A stretch of 64,000 bases of DNA from Citrus sinensis (lineage: Eukaryota; Streptophyta; Magnoliopsida; Sapindales; Rutaceae), in contig NC_068561.1 in NCBI RefSeq assembly GCF_022201045.2, positions 23,566,501 to 23,630,500 of the forward strand, in the 5' to 3' direction. The notes beneath the pieces are model-generated. The model had not been told where the DNA came from, ran no database searches, and saw only the letters and a program-made list of their open reading frames with translations. Made by a program: the position numbers and the translations under genes. Every line of letters starts with the position of its first letter. Within the stretch, counting starts at the first letter, position 1. Positions 45,707 to 58,272 of this stretch are shown here, piece after piece.

Positions 45707-48122
45707 TCATTTCGTCTTTCCCCAGTCATCATCAGCTGGATCACAAAGAGTTCCAAGCATCCAGTCCATCCATATGGTATAATGACCATAATTATGTCGG
45801 TATGTGGTGTGGTGAATAGTGTGATAACCAGCACCCATCCAAGGCCATAGCTTGCCATGGATGCAATCATGAATGTTTGTTGTCCATATGGCCTCAAGGA
45901 ATAAGAGCCCTAAATGTGTGGTAAAATGGGTTGGCACTATGAAGAGTGCTATAACATGTGGAACAGCCTGCAGTATACCATCCAGTGGGTGAAATGCCAA
46001 ACCTGAAATAAAGAAATACTTTTCAGTCACCAGTTCAATAAAAATGTAAATAGAATCTCATAGGGAATAAAAAGTGCACTGAAAAGCCATCAGGGAGAAA
46101 TATTTCAATTGCTAGCCAAACAATTAGAGTAAATCAAAGTAACCAGAGAACAACGGAGGCAGCACAAAGTGTTAATTACAAACGGGCTAAGAAGATTGAT
46201 CTGCATCAGAATTTAAAACTGCCAGTGAGAAATAAATTTCAGCCATAACCATCTTGCTTCTGTTACTAGCTTTGCATTGTTCTTATCTTAGACCTTATTT
46301 CAGTAATCAACCAACATAGGTTTCATTTACTGAAATAGAGTTATCTGTTTATTAGCCCATCTCAGCAGAACTGCAGAAGTACAATAGCAAATTCTATTTC
46401 GAACTCCGTAGAATGATAAAGTCAGATCCAAAATTATATCTGTTAAAACAAAACAGCAGGAAAAAGTGGGTGTGATAGTGTGTACAGAAGAAACAAGAAA
46501 TAAGAAGTTTTCCTTGACGTAAATAAATAAATGTTGCAAATTTACACATACCATGAAACAACCCCATCTTTCAATCATTAATTTCAGAAGAAGATATTTA
46601 TTTCAATTCATAAGACCAATTTCACAGACACGGAACTGCAAGAAAATATGCAGAATGGTAAGGAGACAACAGTGAGAATAAATGAAGTTAAGTGATGGCC
46701 AACCTGATTCCAATGGTAAGGTGACAGATTTTACCCTAACACTACCATGTTATGATTTATTCCATTAGATGAAGGCTCATTCCAAGTAGAAAGCAAAGGC
46801 AAGATATGACCATATTTCCTAGATTGCAGCCAGCCTCTTAAGCAAAAGGCTAAGAAGAAAAGTTGAATTTTTACCAGCCATATAAATTACAGAAATCAAA
46901 GAGAGTAGACTTAAAACATACCAGCAAATGGAGAAAGGGTATTCTGCTTGTTGTATATATGATGGGTTGCATGAAGATGCTTATAAAGAAACTTTATGTC
47001 ATGCAATTCTCTGTGCATCCAGTAAATCCCAAACTCGACAAGCACAAGGTAAATAACCAAATAGACCAGGTAAGCGAACCAACCAATGTCACTTATTCTG
47101 GCGAAACACTTTGTCCAGCCATTTTCAATCATGTACTCAGAAACAGTTGGAAGGCCAACGTACCATGGCATCGCCTTCATAGCAACAAATATCTGCAACA
47201 GCATAGCTTTTCTAGTAGGGATGTCATCTGCAATGAGAATGTTGTCCAGGGAATAAAACAATAATGTGATCTTAGACCCATGAAGAAGCGATACTCTATG
47301 AAATCATGTACAATGAACAACAATCACATGCGTCAATTTCATAAATATTGCAAGGCTAAAAATATAACAATTTGAAAAAAAATCTTTCAAAGGGTCAGCA
47401 ACTGCCAAAAGTCGCATCCATCTAGATAAAAATATATACTCATGTGATTAATACCAAAAAGTATTGATATATAAGCTCTAAATGTGGGCAAATTTTGTCG
47501 ACACTATGATTCATGAGATCATGCTGCGATATATTGATCCTTACTAGCAGTGAATCTATAACAATAACAACATAAATCCAATTGAAAAAAAGGGGGAAAA
47601 AAGATCACTAATTCAAACAATTTGTAATAATACAACGCTCAAACAACAAAACGAGCAACCGATCAAGTCACTATGAACAAAGATCGAAGCTACAGAAATA
47701 AACCATAACGTGTTTCATCAATCGACCCAGTTGATCAAAAGATTCAAGATTATAAAGAAACTCATCTGAAACCAAACATGCATGCCAGAAAAACCCAGAT
47801 TAATAAAACTGCTAAAGAAACTAAACCCATCTCGTAAATCAATCTGAAAAGCATTAACAACACACTTCAATAAAATAAAATAATAATAAAAATGAACGTT
47901 ACCTTTAGGGACATAAACGTTGCGTTTCAAGTAGTAGACATAGAAGCACCACAAGAGGCCAGAAACTAAGTAGAGAAGAGTTCCGGCAATGTAGTTACGA
48001 AGCCACGTCTGCAAAACATGGGGAAGAGGGTCCCACCATTTGGAGGGTAACAAGTTGGCCAACACGATGCGGTTGTACAAAGTGGTCTCGTCCACGAACA
48101 GCTGCAGATAATCGTCGCCCAT
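45707..48122 (-). CDS. STE1: Delta7-sterol C5(6)-desaturase (STE1/DWF7)
   Basis: ER membrane di-iron enzyme that introduces the C5 double bond in Delta7-sterols (episterol and avenasterol branch) on the way to campesterol, sitosterol and brassinosteroids. Exons (minus) 48122-47903, 47227-46922 and 46002-45707 total 822 nt, 273 residues, close to the usual plant length. Several membrane segments (for example [21 protein letters not shown] and [20 protein letters not shown], each with flanking charges). The fatty-acid-hydroxylase histidine boxes are complete: HRELH and HATHH in exon 2, and HTIHH in exon 3. The start MGDDYLQLF is the usual plant start. The leader carries a CT-rich tract (GA-rich at 48150-48180 on the plus strand). 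The 0.9-kb second intron has no features. Confidence 0.95.
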
Positions 48123-50472
48123 CGCCGGCGATTTGGACCGATAAAAAAAAAAAAAAAAGAGAGAAAGAGAGAGAGAGTGAGTCTGTATGTGCCTGTTGAG
48201 CGAACGAGTGGACTGAGCTGGAGAATCTTGTGTGGACTTTTAAGAGTGTGACGACGAGGAAGAAGACAAAGATATTGTGAAAAATAAAATATCAAACACT
48301 TGCTGGAGTTGGAGTTTGGGTTGGAATTGGAAAATTGGAATAATGAGTGTCGGTTATTTTGGATGTCATATTGGGTTAAATCATACTTCGACACTTGGGC
48401 CATTTTGCTGTTGGATTCGATAGACAGGGCTAATTTCGGATTTTCCAACTAGATTATTATTTATTTATCAGAGACCAAGGAATTTAGCTCCACTAATAAT
48501 ATCATTTATCAAATATACTGTTGTGGGTCTAATTGCAAAATGTACAAATTATAATGATAATAATAAGCAAGTGAAAAAATGTGAGACAAATTTCGGGCCA
48601 CGTGCTCGCCTTCAATTCGTGTTGAATGAATGAATCTAGATGTATCGTACAATTTACAAGATCCGCTATTTATAATAAATTCAAGATTGGTTGGTGGTGC
48701 AAATACACCCCATCAAGAAATGCATAATGCATTTCACCTTTTAGTTATCAGCTATCAAATTACGGACACATTTTGGAAATTGTAATCTGTACAAAAGGTC
48801 ATGTATTTCACTCCACAATCGCACGTTACAGGTTTTTAAGTTAATCATACTATTTTTTTATAAGTTTCACTCCTCCATTAAATTCTATTAAGTCATATCT
48901 TCTAGCATGCAAATTGTATAAGTCACACACATCCCTCTATAATTCTACCGTCCTTTTTGGTTCTTGATTTGTCCAATCAATCTAGATTAGGTTAATGAGA
49001 ACAGCCATCAGCACTAATAACACGAGATACCTCCTGATTTATTGACCTATTTTGATTATTCTAAATTTTGAGCTTTAAGACTACAAATGAATTGTAATGC
49101 CCTACAACTCGAATATAATTTGAATCATATCCAGTATAAAATCCACCACAATATCATAATACATACCAAAAAGTACGATGGGACCACAGAATTTTGATAT
49201 TTCGTCGGATCTGGCTTTGCTTTTATAATGCTATGGTGGCGGACCATTGACCATTAATATCAAAGTTATTTTCTCTACACTCATTGAATGATGCATTAAT
49301 TTCTTTTATTTTTGTGAGTTTCAAGGGAATAATCGATTTAAAGTCAGCGGGTTTTTGTCTACGTCTATAATTAACAAGGTGATTTGATTGTGCTTATTCT
49401 AAAACATTGTTATTTCAAAGTTGATTTTTATTTTCTAATTAAAATTTACCTCCCGTTTAAAAAATAATTTTCAATTTAATTTCTAATGTTCTCAAAATAT
49501 TAATTTACCTTTGTTTGAGGAGAAATTTGGAGGCTTACATGGACCAATGAATTGATGACACATTGTAAAGAAAGTCAATGAAGTGATGTCAACTCGTTTG
49601 ATCGAGTGGCAGTATAGCTCTTAAAGGTCAGAAGATACTCTCCCTAAAAAAAAAAGACGGTTTGGTAAATATATCCAATATTAAGGGATATTATCAAAAC
49701 TCAAATTTTGATAGTTAAAGACAACTCATGAACAGTGCACATTATCATAAGAAGAATAATTTTTTTTTTTTTTACTAAGAATAAGAAGCTAAATAGAATG
49801 AAAGTGTTTTAAGCAAAGCAATAGGAAGAGACTACATCAACTATCCTTTTTTGCTCTCTGAAAGGTAAGAGGACTACTGCACCAGTTTCTGCCACGTGGC
49901 AAAGACCAAAGACCACTTAAAGGAGAAATTCTACGATACATTTGATATTTCATATCAATATTCCAAGTAAAAAATATATATTTCCTTTGGTAAACATGCG
50001 GTTATGAGTGGAACCCTGTTTTGAATTTTCAATAATATTGTAGGGAAGGCATTTGAAAGCTTAAAATATCTTGACAATATTGAAAGCTTAAAATATCTTG
50101 ACAATATTCCAAAATAAAAATAAAAATAAAAATCTTGACAAACAATGTATTGAGAAGGGAAGGAATGCCAAATATCAAAAGCTTAAAAAATTGCCAGAAG
50201 TCTTTTACTCACAATTCAGAAAAACTCTCTGTAACCAGACACATCATGATATAATATTGCCCGTTCAAGGTCTGGCTAAATCGTGTTGAGAAGGAAAAAA
50301 AAAATGAAAGAAAGAAAGGATTGAAACCGCGTTATTTACGTAAAAACTGCTCATGTTTAATGCTGGCGAGTGGCGACAAAATAAACAAAAGCCGATAAAC
50401 GTAAACAAGACATGATATATACTCAAAAGCATTGGTATACATGTATCGGACCGAAAAATGGTCCACAAATTT
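48123..50472. other. Spacer between STE1 and the glycosyltransferase gene
   Basis: The first part holds the STE1 promoter and leader. The remainder is AT-rich, with a short local direct repeat at about 50055-50110 (GAAAGCTTAAAATATCTTGA twice). No gene or delimited transposon found. Confidence 0.5.
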
Positions 50473-51810
50473 CTAAGGATTGAAACCGAGTAACAAGGGA
50501 CAAATCCGTAGTAAAGGCCCCAATGCGTTAGGCAAAAACTTTCTAGCAAAGAGATTACACACTGAAGTAACAGTATTACCGTTGTACAAACATTTTGATC
50601 GACACCGAATCTGATTCAGAAATTCATCCGTAATTTGATTCCCTCCGAATTTCACCGGATGCGGTCCGCCCCTCGACCAATCGACCCACGTAATACTCCG
50701 ATTCGAATTTAGCTCAGGGTAAAGTATATTCACCAAAGTTGGGATATAATGTTCGTCGCTGTAGCAAGGTGGGAGGCAATGTGTTTTGAAAATTCTATAA
50801 TATTTGGTGTCGGAGACAATGTGAACGGCTAGGTCACGGTGCACTTCAAACCATTGAGACCCTTTCCTCCAGTCTGTTATGTTAATAGAGGGTGACATTT
50901 TTGGGTTGTATCGGCCACGGCCTGGGCTTCTTGGGTCATCAAATGAGCCTAAAAAGCTTAGATTTGAGTTGATGAGATACTTGTAAATTGTTGTGAAGTT
51001 GAATAATGGTATGCAAGATTCAGAAAGAAGCACAAATCTTTGATTGGAGATGTCAAGGAGGGCATTCGCTAGTAGTCGCTTTTCAGCATCAATCATTGTT
51101 GTGGTTCCCCAATAAACTGGCTGTAAAAAACACACGTTTTAACCATTTAGCATTGAGATAATTTTAAGTTTTTATTATATATAAATGATACTATGTCCTA
51201 TCAATCTCTAAAATTCCTTTCATTCATGCACATTTTTGAATCATATATTACATGATATGATTATGAATATATGAAAATGAAAATTAACAAGTGATAATTA
51301 ACTTCGATTAAAGAAGTTTACCTGGCTGGGGATTCTTCTGCCGTGGAAAACAGAACTTTCAGGAACTGTTTCGTTATAAAAAGGATGTGAGTGCACATAA
51401 ATTGAATAAAACCCTTCATGCCCGGCAAAGAATTTCTCCCACAATGGAGCCAATGGCAATGGCCCTTTTGTCAAGAACATGAAAGCAACTTTTGCTACAA
51501 CGATATTTTTACTTTGAACCATTGACGTTGCTTTCCGAAACAACTCATCATCACTCGTGTTGCACTTGATGAATCTTTGTGCTTCCAGCGAAACGCTAGC
51601 AGTGTTTGTTGAAGCAAATGGCGCTATTGCCATGGTGAATAAGAAGTTTTTGAGAAATAAAGTTATCACAACTCCAAGAGAAAACCCAATAACAAATAGA
51701 AGAAAAAGATAGACATGATTTAAGTGCACATGGGTATTCACAGATCTTGAAATTGATCCAAATAGATGTTGTTGTTTTTGTCGTTGATGCTGCGGCTGGG
51801 CATTAGCCAT
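50473..51810 (-). CDS. GT14-family glycosyltransferase (Core-2/I-branching, DUF266 type)
   Basis: Type II Golgi membrane protein of the plant Core-2/I-branching family; the sugar donor and acceptor of these plant members are mostly unknown, with some linked to arabinogalactan glucuronosylation or cell-wall formation. Exons (minus) 51810-51322 and 51120-50473 total 1137 nt, 378 residues. A cytosolic Gln/His-rich N-terminus (about 1-33) is followed by a signal anchor (VYLFLLFVIGFSLGVVITLFL, about 34-54 in my count) and the catalytic Branch domain. Family landmarks are KVAFMFLTKGPLPLAPLWE, YSIYVHSHP, VYWGTTTMIDAEKRLLANAL, FVLLSESCIPLFNF, SQWFEVHRDLA, DEHYIPTL and WVDWSRGGPHP. All are present and the length is typical. 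Confidence 0.93.
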
Positions 51811-54800
51811 TGTTGTCGATGATGAAGCACAGAGAGAAATTCAGAGGACTAGTGGGAGTTAAATTGACATTGATTGTTGATAAACACTGGGAAGATAAGT
51901 TAAGTAGTAAGTGTTTGTATTGAGAAAGCCGTGGGAAAATTTAAGATTAATTTGTGAGCCTAATTTAGTTTTGAAGCAACCTTGTCGTGGATATGAATCG
52001 ATGTTTTTGAGACTAAGAATTTTTTTCAATGAGAAACTCTCCCCCTCATTCGTTCTAAATTTTAGGTATGGTGAAAGCACTCGTAAATATCACTTTAAAC
52101 GAATATCTTAATTGCTAAAGCGAAAACATTTAATGTCTCAATATAAAGCCCAATTTCGTTCTAAATTTGCTAATTGCTTTTAGAATAAAATAAATTATCC
52201 ACTTTAAGGAAAATTAAAAAAAAAAAAACAACTTTTTTTCTTAGGGAATCGTTAAGCTAAGGACACACATTAAAATCGAAATCAAATCCTACAAACTAAA
52301 TAGTCTAAAATTGAAAATTTAAGAACCTAATTATGGAACATAGGAACTGGAAAGCAGGCATTAATCCAATGTGTTCTAGTTTAATTTCAACAAAAGGGTG
52401 AACCAAATTTGTTAGGTCTATGGCCAAAAAAGGATCATGATTAAATAATATGTTATGGCCATCGCAAGTGTCCAATTGAACATTAAGTACTAACCAAAAA
52501 CGAGAAGCACAAAGCCACCGGGACCATTGCGGAAATTTAGGCAAGTTACCACATTTTAAAATTTATTGTGGCATGTTCGCCGGGTTTCGTGTTTCTTCTT
52601 TTTGGTCCCATGGAAATATACGCCACCAGCTACCTAGTTGTCTCGACCCCAATAAAAAAAAAAATGCTGAAGCAAATTTCTACTCAAGCCTTAAAGCAAG
52701 TGGGGTAATGCAGTGTGCTTCAAGCTTAAAGGTTTTGAATTCAATCCTTGAATTTATAAGATATTTTGATTACCGTAGTGACTACGTACAGTAATCCTTG
52801 AATTTATAAGATATTTTGATCACCGTAGTGACTACATACAATAATTGTTTGCTTTGAATTCAACTTAGAGTAGAAAAAGATCTAAATTCACATTAATACG
52901 AGCTCAAATGGCAAGAGTAGTGCGTGGCTTGCAAGGTAGTTAAAGTGTCCATTGACTCACTCTTGTTTAGGTATACTATATACAAAGTCAACCTTGGTGG
53001 AGTAGACAATGCTTCGCTTCATTAATTTCATATCAATTTTCTGTCACAGCTGGAGAGAATGTGCTTTCTTAACTGGCAATAATTTGCTGAAGAAGAAGAA
53101 ATTAAATAACTTCATGCCATGGTGGGCAGATTTAAAATCATTTATACAATATTGACTGTTGGGCGTCGATAAATTTTTGCATGGAATGCATGTTAAGTTT
53201 GCTTAAAAGCTAAACCTCTCGGTTACGTTTTGGCAATTCAGGGGAGAACTCTTTTACAATCAAAGTTCAAAGGATATCTTTATACCAAGTCGTCGATGCA
53301 TTAGTTGATCATTCAATCGGGAAAAAAGAGCGAAATCCCTTCTTATTTAATAAAACTAGTCTAAACTTTTTGATGGTTTAAAACATATTCAAACTTTTGT
53401 GAATGTGAATTTTTTTATTGATCTCATCATTTTATTGTTAGTAGTTATTTAATGTTGGGAACATGAATACACTTAATTATTAAATTAATTGAATAATTTA
53501 TTTAATCATAACTAATTAAAAACTAAATGAGAAAAATAAATTAAGAAGAGTAATTTTTTTAGTCATAACAAATTGAGAAAAAGTAAGGGACATACACGAT
53601 CACGTCACCCAAGGGATCATTTATATATACCATTTGATTTTCAATTAATTTTCAAAAAATCACCAATAATACCTCCGTACTTTTTCCCTTAATTCTTTTA
53701 ATCATTATTAATTAAATAATTAAAAACAATTATATTTCTAGCATCAAACAACCACCAAAGATAAAATGGTAAGATCAGTTAAAAAAAGTTGACACTCAAG
53801 GATTTACAGGATGATTTTTAAAACATCAAACAAATTTCAATTAATTTCGTCAAACAACACGAGGGTTTCAATTTCTTTTTCTCCATTTAAGATTTAGAAT
53901 AATCTATCATGTACATCTTCAAGTCCTACAAGAGAATGGAGATTCAAACTCTATATATAATAGTGGAGTGAAAAATGGATTATCATTAAACAATTCTTTA
54001 AAAGAAATGAACAATTGTTTCACAATTTACTTAAAAAGAAATCCATGTAATTTTACATCGTTTAAAATAAATTTATAAATGATAAGTGATGCATATTATT
54101 TTTCTTTAAAAAAATGGTATACTCTAAATTTATTTATCATTCATAAATTTATAAAGAAAATTTATAAGTTATATCCTTTCCATCCCAATTACGTTAACAA
54201 GAAAAAAATTAGTTTTATCATTTTTACTATGCATCTTCGGTTACGTTTTCATTTTTAATTCTATAAAATATAGTTGCTGAAAATAAATCGTTTTCATTTA
54301 AAATATGATACCCCACAAAAAAAAAAAAAAAAACGATTCCATTTGTAAAATAATTTTCATCACATAACCACACTGTTTCACTTAAATTTAGGTAAGGATG
54401 ATAATGGAGCGAGTTGGGGATGAGGAGACCTGGTCCATTCCCCACCTCATTAAAAATTCATTAAGGAGGTAAGAAATCCTTATATAAGAAATTATTTTCT
54501 CATCCCAATATGATTTCTCATTTACTTATTTTACAGTGAGTATGGATACATAATTTTAGTAAGTTAAAAATTAGATACTTACACCATATTAGAAAAGTAT
54601 TTAAATTATAAAAAAATCTCTAAAAATTTAAAATAATATCTGAAAATAATATCAAACTACAAATATTTGGATAAATAATAGCTGAAAAAAATAAAATTGT
54701 ATAACAATGTTTCAAATCCTTCTTTGTTAACAACTTCATACTCTCTTTATCATGTCCATATAGCCTATGATTGGCACTTTAATCCTACAATATCAAATAA

Positions 54801-55291
54801 TAAATTAACAACTGTTACTTCACTACAAATTTATTTAAGAAAATATTTTGTCATATGTCATTTGTAAACACTTATAATAACTAAAACCTTAAGAGACAAA
54901 AGAAAGTATAACAATGTCTTAGGATTAAAAAAGAATTATATTATAAAGTTTTCTTTTAGTTATATCTTATTTGTATTAAAAAAATTTAATAAATTTTTTA
55001 TTAAACAATATTATAATTAATAAAACAAAACAAATTAAATAAAATTTAAAAAATATTTACATATAATGAATATTGGTATAGAGGGTAGCATAAATACACC
55101 TTGCCCCTTAAAAATTTAGGAATTATTTTTTCCCCGTTTTTCAAAAAATAATTCTAAAGTCCATACTTCAACTGGGACTAGGAACGCCTGATTCCACGAC
55201 GCCGTTTCGTTCTCGTTTTAGAAGCGGGAAACGCCAAATGCCCTCGACAAAACGCACCGTCTAGGTTCCGCGCAGGAGAGGAGAAAAACGA
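51811..55291. other. Long AT-rich spacer
   Basis: No gene recognised over 3.5 kb. It contains the upstream region of the glycosyltransferase gene, a 50-bp tandem duplication (separate entry), long AT-rich stretches (53400-55080) and, at 55180-55290, a GC-richer patch with ACGACGCCGTTTC-like sequence that is probably the promoter of the next gene. A few TE-like scraps near 54390-54450 could not be delimited. Confidence 0.5.
52743..52842 (+). repeat. 50-bp tandem duplication
   Basis: Two adjacent copies of a 50-bp unit beginning AATCCTTGAATTTATAAG, at 52743-52792 and 52793-52842, differ at only a few positions. A recent local slippage or duplication event. Confidence 0.9.
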
Positions 55292-57259
55292 ATGGAGTTG
55301 AGGGTGATGGACAAGGAAGAAGATGAAAGAAGAGAAGCAGCGATCGCGTCGTCACAATATTTGCAGCCCAATTTCAAGGTCAAAGGTGTCACCCAAGACC
55401 AGCTCTCCAAATTTCAAGTACCATCTTTTGCCCCCAACTCTTCTATATGTTTACACATGCATGTGTGTATTTGTGTGGTTCGGTTTTCTTTATTTGCATC
55501 ATTTCTCTTTAAAATTTGAATCTTTATTGCAGATTATAATGACCCAGATTGGGAATTTTGTTAATGTGTGTTAAGGCTTTGGAACAGTAGATTTGTAGGC
55601 AGATGATCATATGGTTACAAATTTAGAAGCTTTATGAGAATTGTGTTATTACTTATTAGAAAACCAGTATCTGTTGGCGCTTGTCCATTTTCAATCTTCT
55701 GATTGATTCTGAATTACTGAGTCCTTTCACATGTTGATTATGCTCGTTGAATATTTGCTTTCTCAGTCGTGTAACTTTTCTGAGTTAGAGAATCTTGATG
55801 AGGTATAGGAATTCAAGCTCAAAGCTTTTAGAGTTGAGCTAATGAAACTTAAAAAGATTAGGATAGGACCAAATGGGGTTAAGAAACTCACATATTTACC
55901 CTAAAGATCATGTTTCTGTTCAAAGATTTCTGCCAACAGGGGTTTGCCCTTGAACCAGGTCGAAAGAGGTTGGCAGGCCTTCTCTCATGACATTGGAATA
56001 TGAAGGAGGGAGCAGTACCGAGGATGCTCTATGTCTAGCATAAAACAGAACATATTAATGATAATTCTAAATTGGCCACTGTGATCTAGAATGGGAGGTT
56101 GTCACTGGTTTGGACTTTGTCACTGGTTTGGACTTTTGTAATAATGAAAATTTCTTCTTAAAGTAATTTCTTATATGGAGCTTTATTTGCTAACTGCAAT
56201 CTTCCTTGTTTTCTCTAACATTTTTTATTTTCTTAATCTCATTTGAATATGCTAGGAGCTGCATAGGAGGCGCTTACAAATAAAATCCAAATCAAAGTTT
56301 CATAAGAAACCAAAAGGTACCTTATTTTGTCCTTTTATAATCATATCTTTCATTATCATGTGAGGTATCTGGCTCACCCATTAAATTCCTTGTAGGATCT
56401 GCATATGGGACCAGCAGATCTGGTGGCGAAGACCTCAATTCCATGCCTCATGGTGATGTAGATGCTAGTACTACAATTGAAGATTCAAGTGTGTCGAACT
56501 TGAAAAGCCACAACAATGATATCAGTTCCTCTATACCGCATGATGATGTAGCAGAATCTCTAGCACCAAAGAAGCGCCAAAAATTACATTGGGGGTATGA
56601 TTAACCTTTGGCTACTACTTAGTGATTGTTATGCATGCAAATAGAAATAATATGAACTTAATGAATATTTTGTAGGTGGAATTGTTAGACTTAAGTAGTG
56701 GCACAAAGTTATTGAGAAATTCAGTATTCCTGGCTCATTCATTTCTTTTGGGTTGATATAATTGTATCTGATCCATGAAGGACCAGAATTTGATCATACT
56801 TGGAACAGAACTTAGAACTACCATAACTGGAGCCCTTCTGTTTTGTGTCTCTCTAAGTGTGGTAATGCATGATGGATCCACCCAGCAGGCGATCCTCGTG
56901 GTTTTTATTTCAATTTTCTTTTTCTATTTCTCTTTTGAAAGGCTGGAGAAAGTACTCTTTTCATTCTTCATTTCAGTAAGATTTCTTGAAGCTGCTCACT
57001 CTATAAGCATAGGGCATGAGCTGAATCATTTGGATACATTGTAGGGTTTACTTGTTTTAGAATTTTTACCATTTCCTTTTTCACTTTTTTCTTCAGTAGA
57101 AACCATAATTATTATTTGCACTATAATATCCGAAAGTTGAATTTGAAGTTGCATCATTAGTAACTGTTTCAAATTATCCATATAAATAGCTTTCTTCTTT
57201 CTTATTTTCTTGGCAGGCTTGATACCAAGGAAAGATGGGAAAGGAAGGCCAATATGTAG
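55292..57259 (+). CDS. Small conserved plant protein of unknown function
   Basis: Exons 55292-55417, 56256-56316, 56396-56594 and 57217-57259 total 429 nt, 142 residues. The protein is hydrophilic: an acidic start (KEEDERREAAIASS), the block LQPNFKVKGVTQDQLSKFQ, a basic stretch ELHRRRLQIKSKSKFHKKPK, a Ser/Asp-rich middle, and a conserved-looking end KKRQKLHWGLDTKERWERK. No membrane segment or signal peptide. The basic patches suggest nuclear location or nucleic-acid binding, which is inference. A second ATG at 55307 (VMDKEED) is the alternative start. I believe similar plant proteins exist without assigned function. The consistent exon phases support a real gene. Confidence 0.8.
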
Positions 57260-58272
57260 GTATTGGCATGTCAGTGCTCCATCTATATAGTCCACTGAGT
57301 TTCTCCAATAGTTTCAATAGGACTACCATTGTCACTGTTGAATGCTTTACGGGAATGCTTGTATCTTTGGGGTACATTGATGTCATTTAGTATGAAGCAA
57401 GTGAAACAGAAAAAGGAAAATATATATCAGAACATAATATCTCGTACTTTCGCAACAATTCTGACAATCATTTGGCAAAAATCAAGGTTCCAGCCAACTG
57501 TGTCTGTACCCTATAAGGATCCCGAATAATTTGATGATTCTAATTGATTCGTTGATACCTTTTGATTTGAAAACACATGGTAACATGCAACATGAAATAT
57601 GTCTCATAATTTTCAGGTGCCCGTTTGTTTCTTGGTTAAGCGTGTTACGAGTCACGGTGGCACTTAATTTTATTCAACCTCTCTTAAGATGCCACATCCG
57701 TGATGACCGATGCAGGTATGGTCTCCGCCGAAAGAAGAAAATAAATGCACTAACAAGTATCGCTCATTTGTTTCAATGGAAAACTCGGTCAGTTTAATGG
57801 GAATGCTTGGAGCTGCATTTCATTGAATAATGACACCGAAGGCTAAAAGAACTATAGCATGTCTTCAAAAACTTGACGTTGCCATCGGATTACTCGCTCG
57901 GGTCTAATGTAAAATTTTAATGTTTTTTTTTTCTTTTTTTCTTTGGGGGATCATATTTTATACCCCTTCTAGCTTCGGGCTTGCTAGGAACAGATATCCC
58001 AGCTTTATAGGTAATTAAATAAAGCACTTTGCTCCACTGGCCAAATCAGTGTCACTTACTGAGAATTTCAAAGAAACACATATATTTAACGAAAGTTGGT
58101 TGGGTTTCAAATCTGTGCAAAACAGACCAAAATGAGAATCAGCAAACGAGATAGTCCGGGAGATAGAATAAAGAAGGAAAGCTCTACAGAAGAAAATTGT
58201 CTTGCTTATTCAAGGTCAGTGTCCACGAGCCGCAGGGAGATTATTACCCACCCACTTCTACCATTTTCAGTA
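57260..58272. other. Convergent 3-prime flanks
   Basis: Lies between the stop codons of the small plus-strand gene and the minus-strand glucose transporter, so it should hold both 3-prime UTRs. Open frames at 57531-57797 and 58096-58314 show no domain. Confidence 0.5.

Noticed and set aside
46863..47264. Plus-strand open frame of 133 residues
   Set aside because: Antisense of STE1 exon 2.
54366..54470. Possible LTR retrotransposon scrap
   Set aside because: Some word similarity to retroelement ends, but no LTR pair, primer site or gag/pol coding could be found.
57531..57797. Possible gene in the 3-prime flank of the small protein gene
   Set aside because: No domain, no conserved motifs recognised, and located where a 3-prime UTR is expected.
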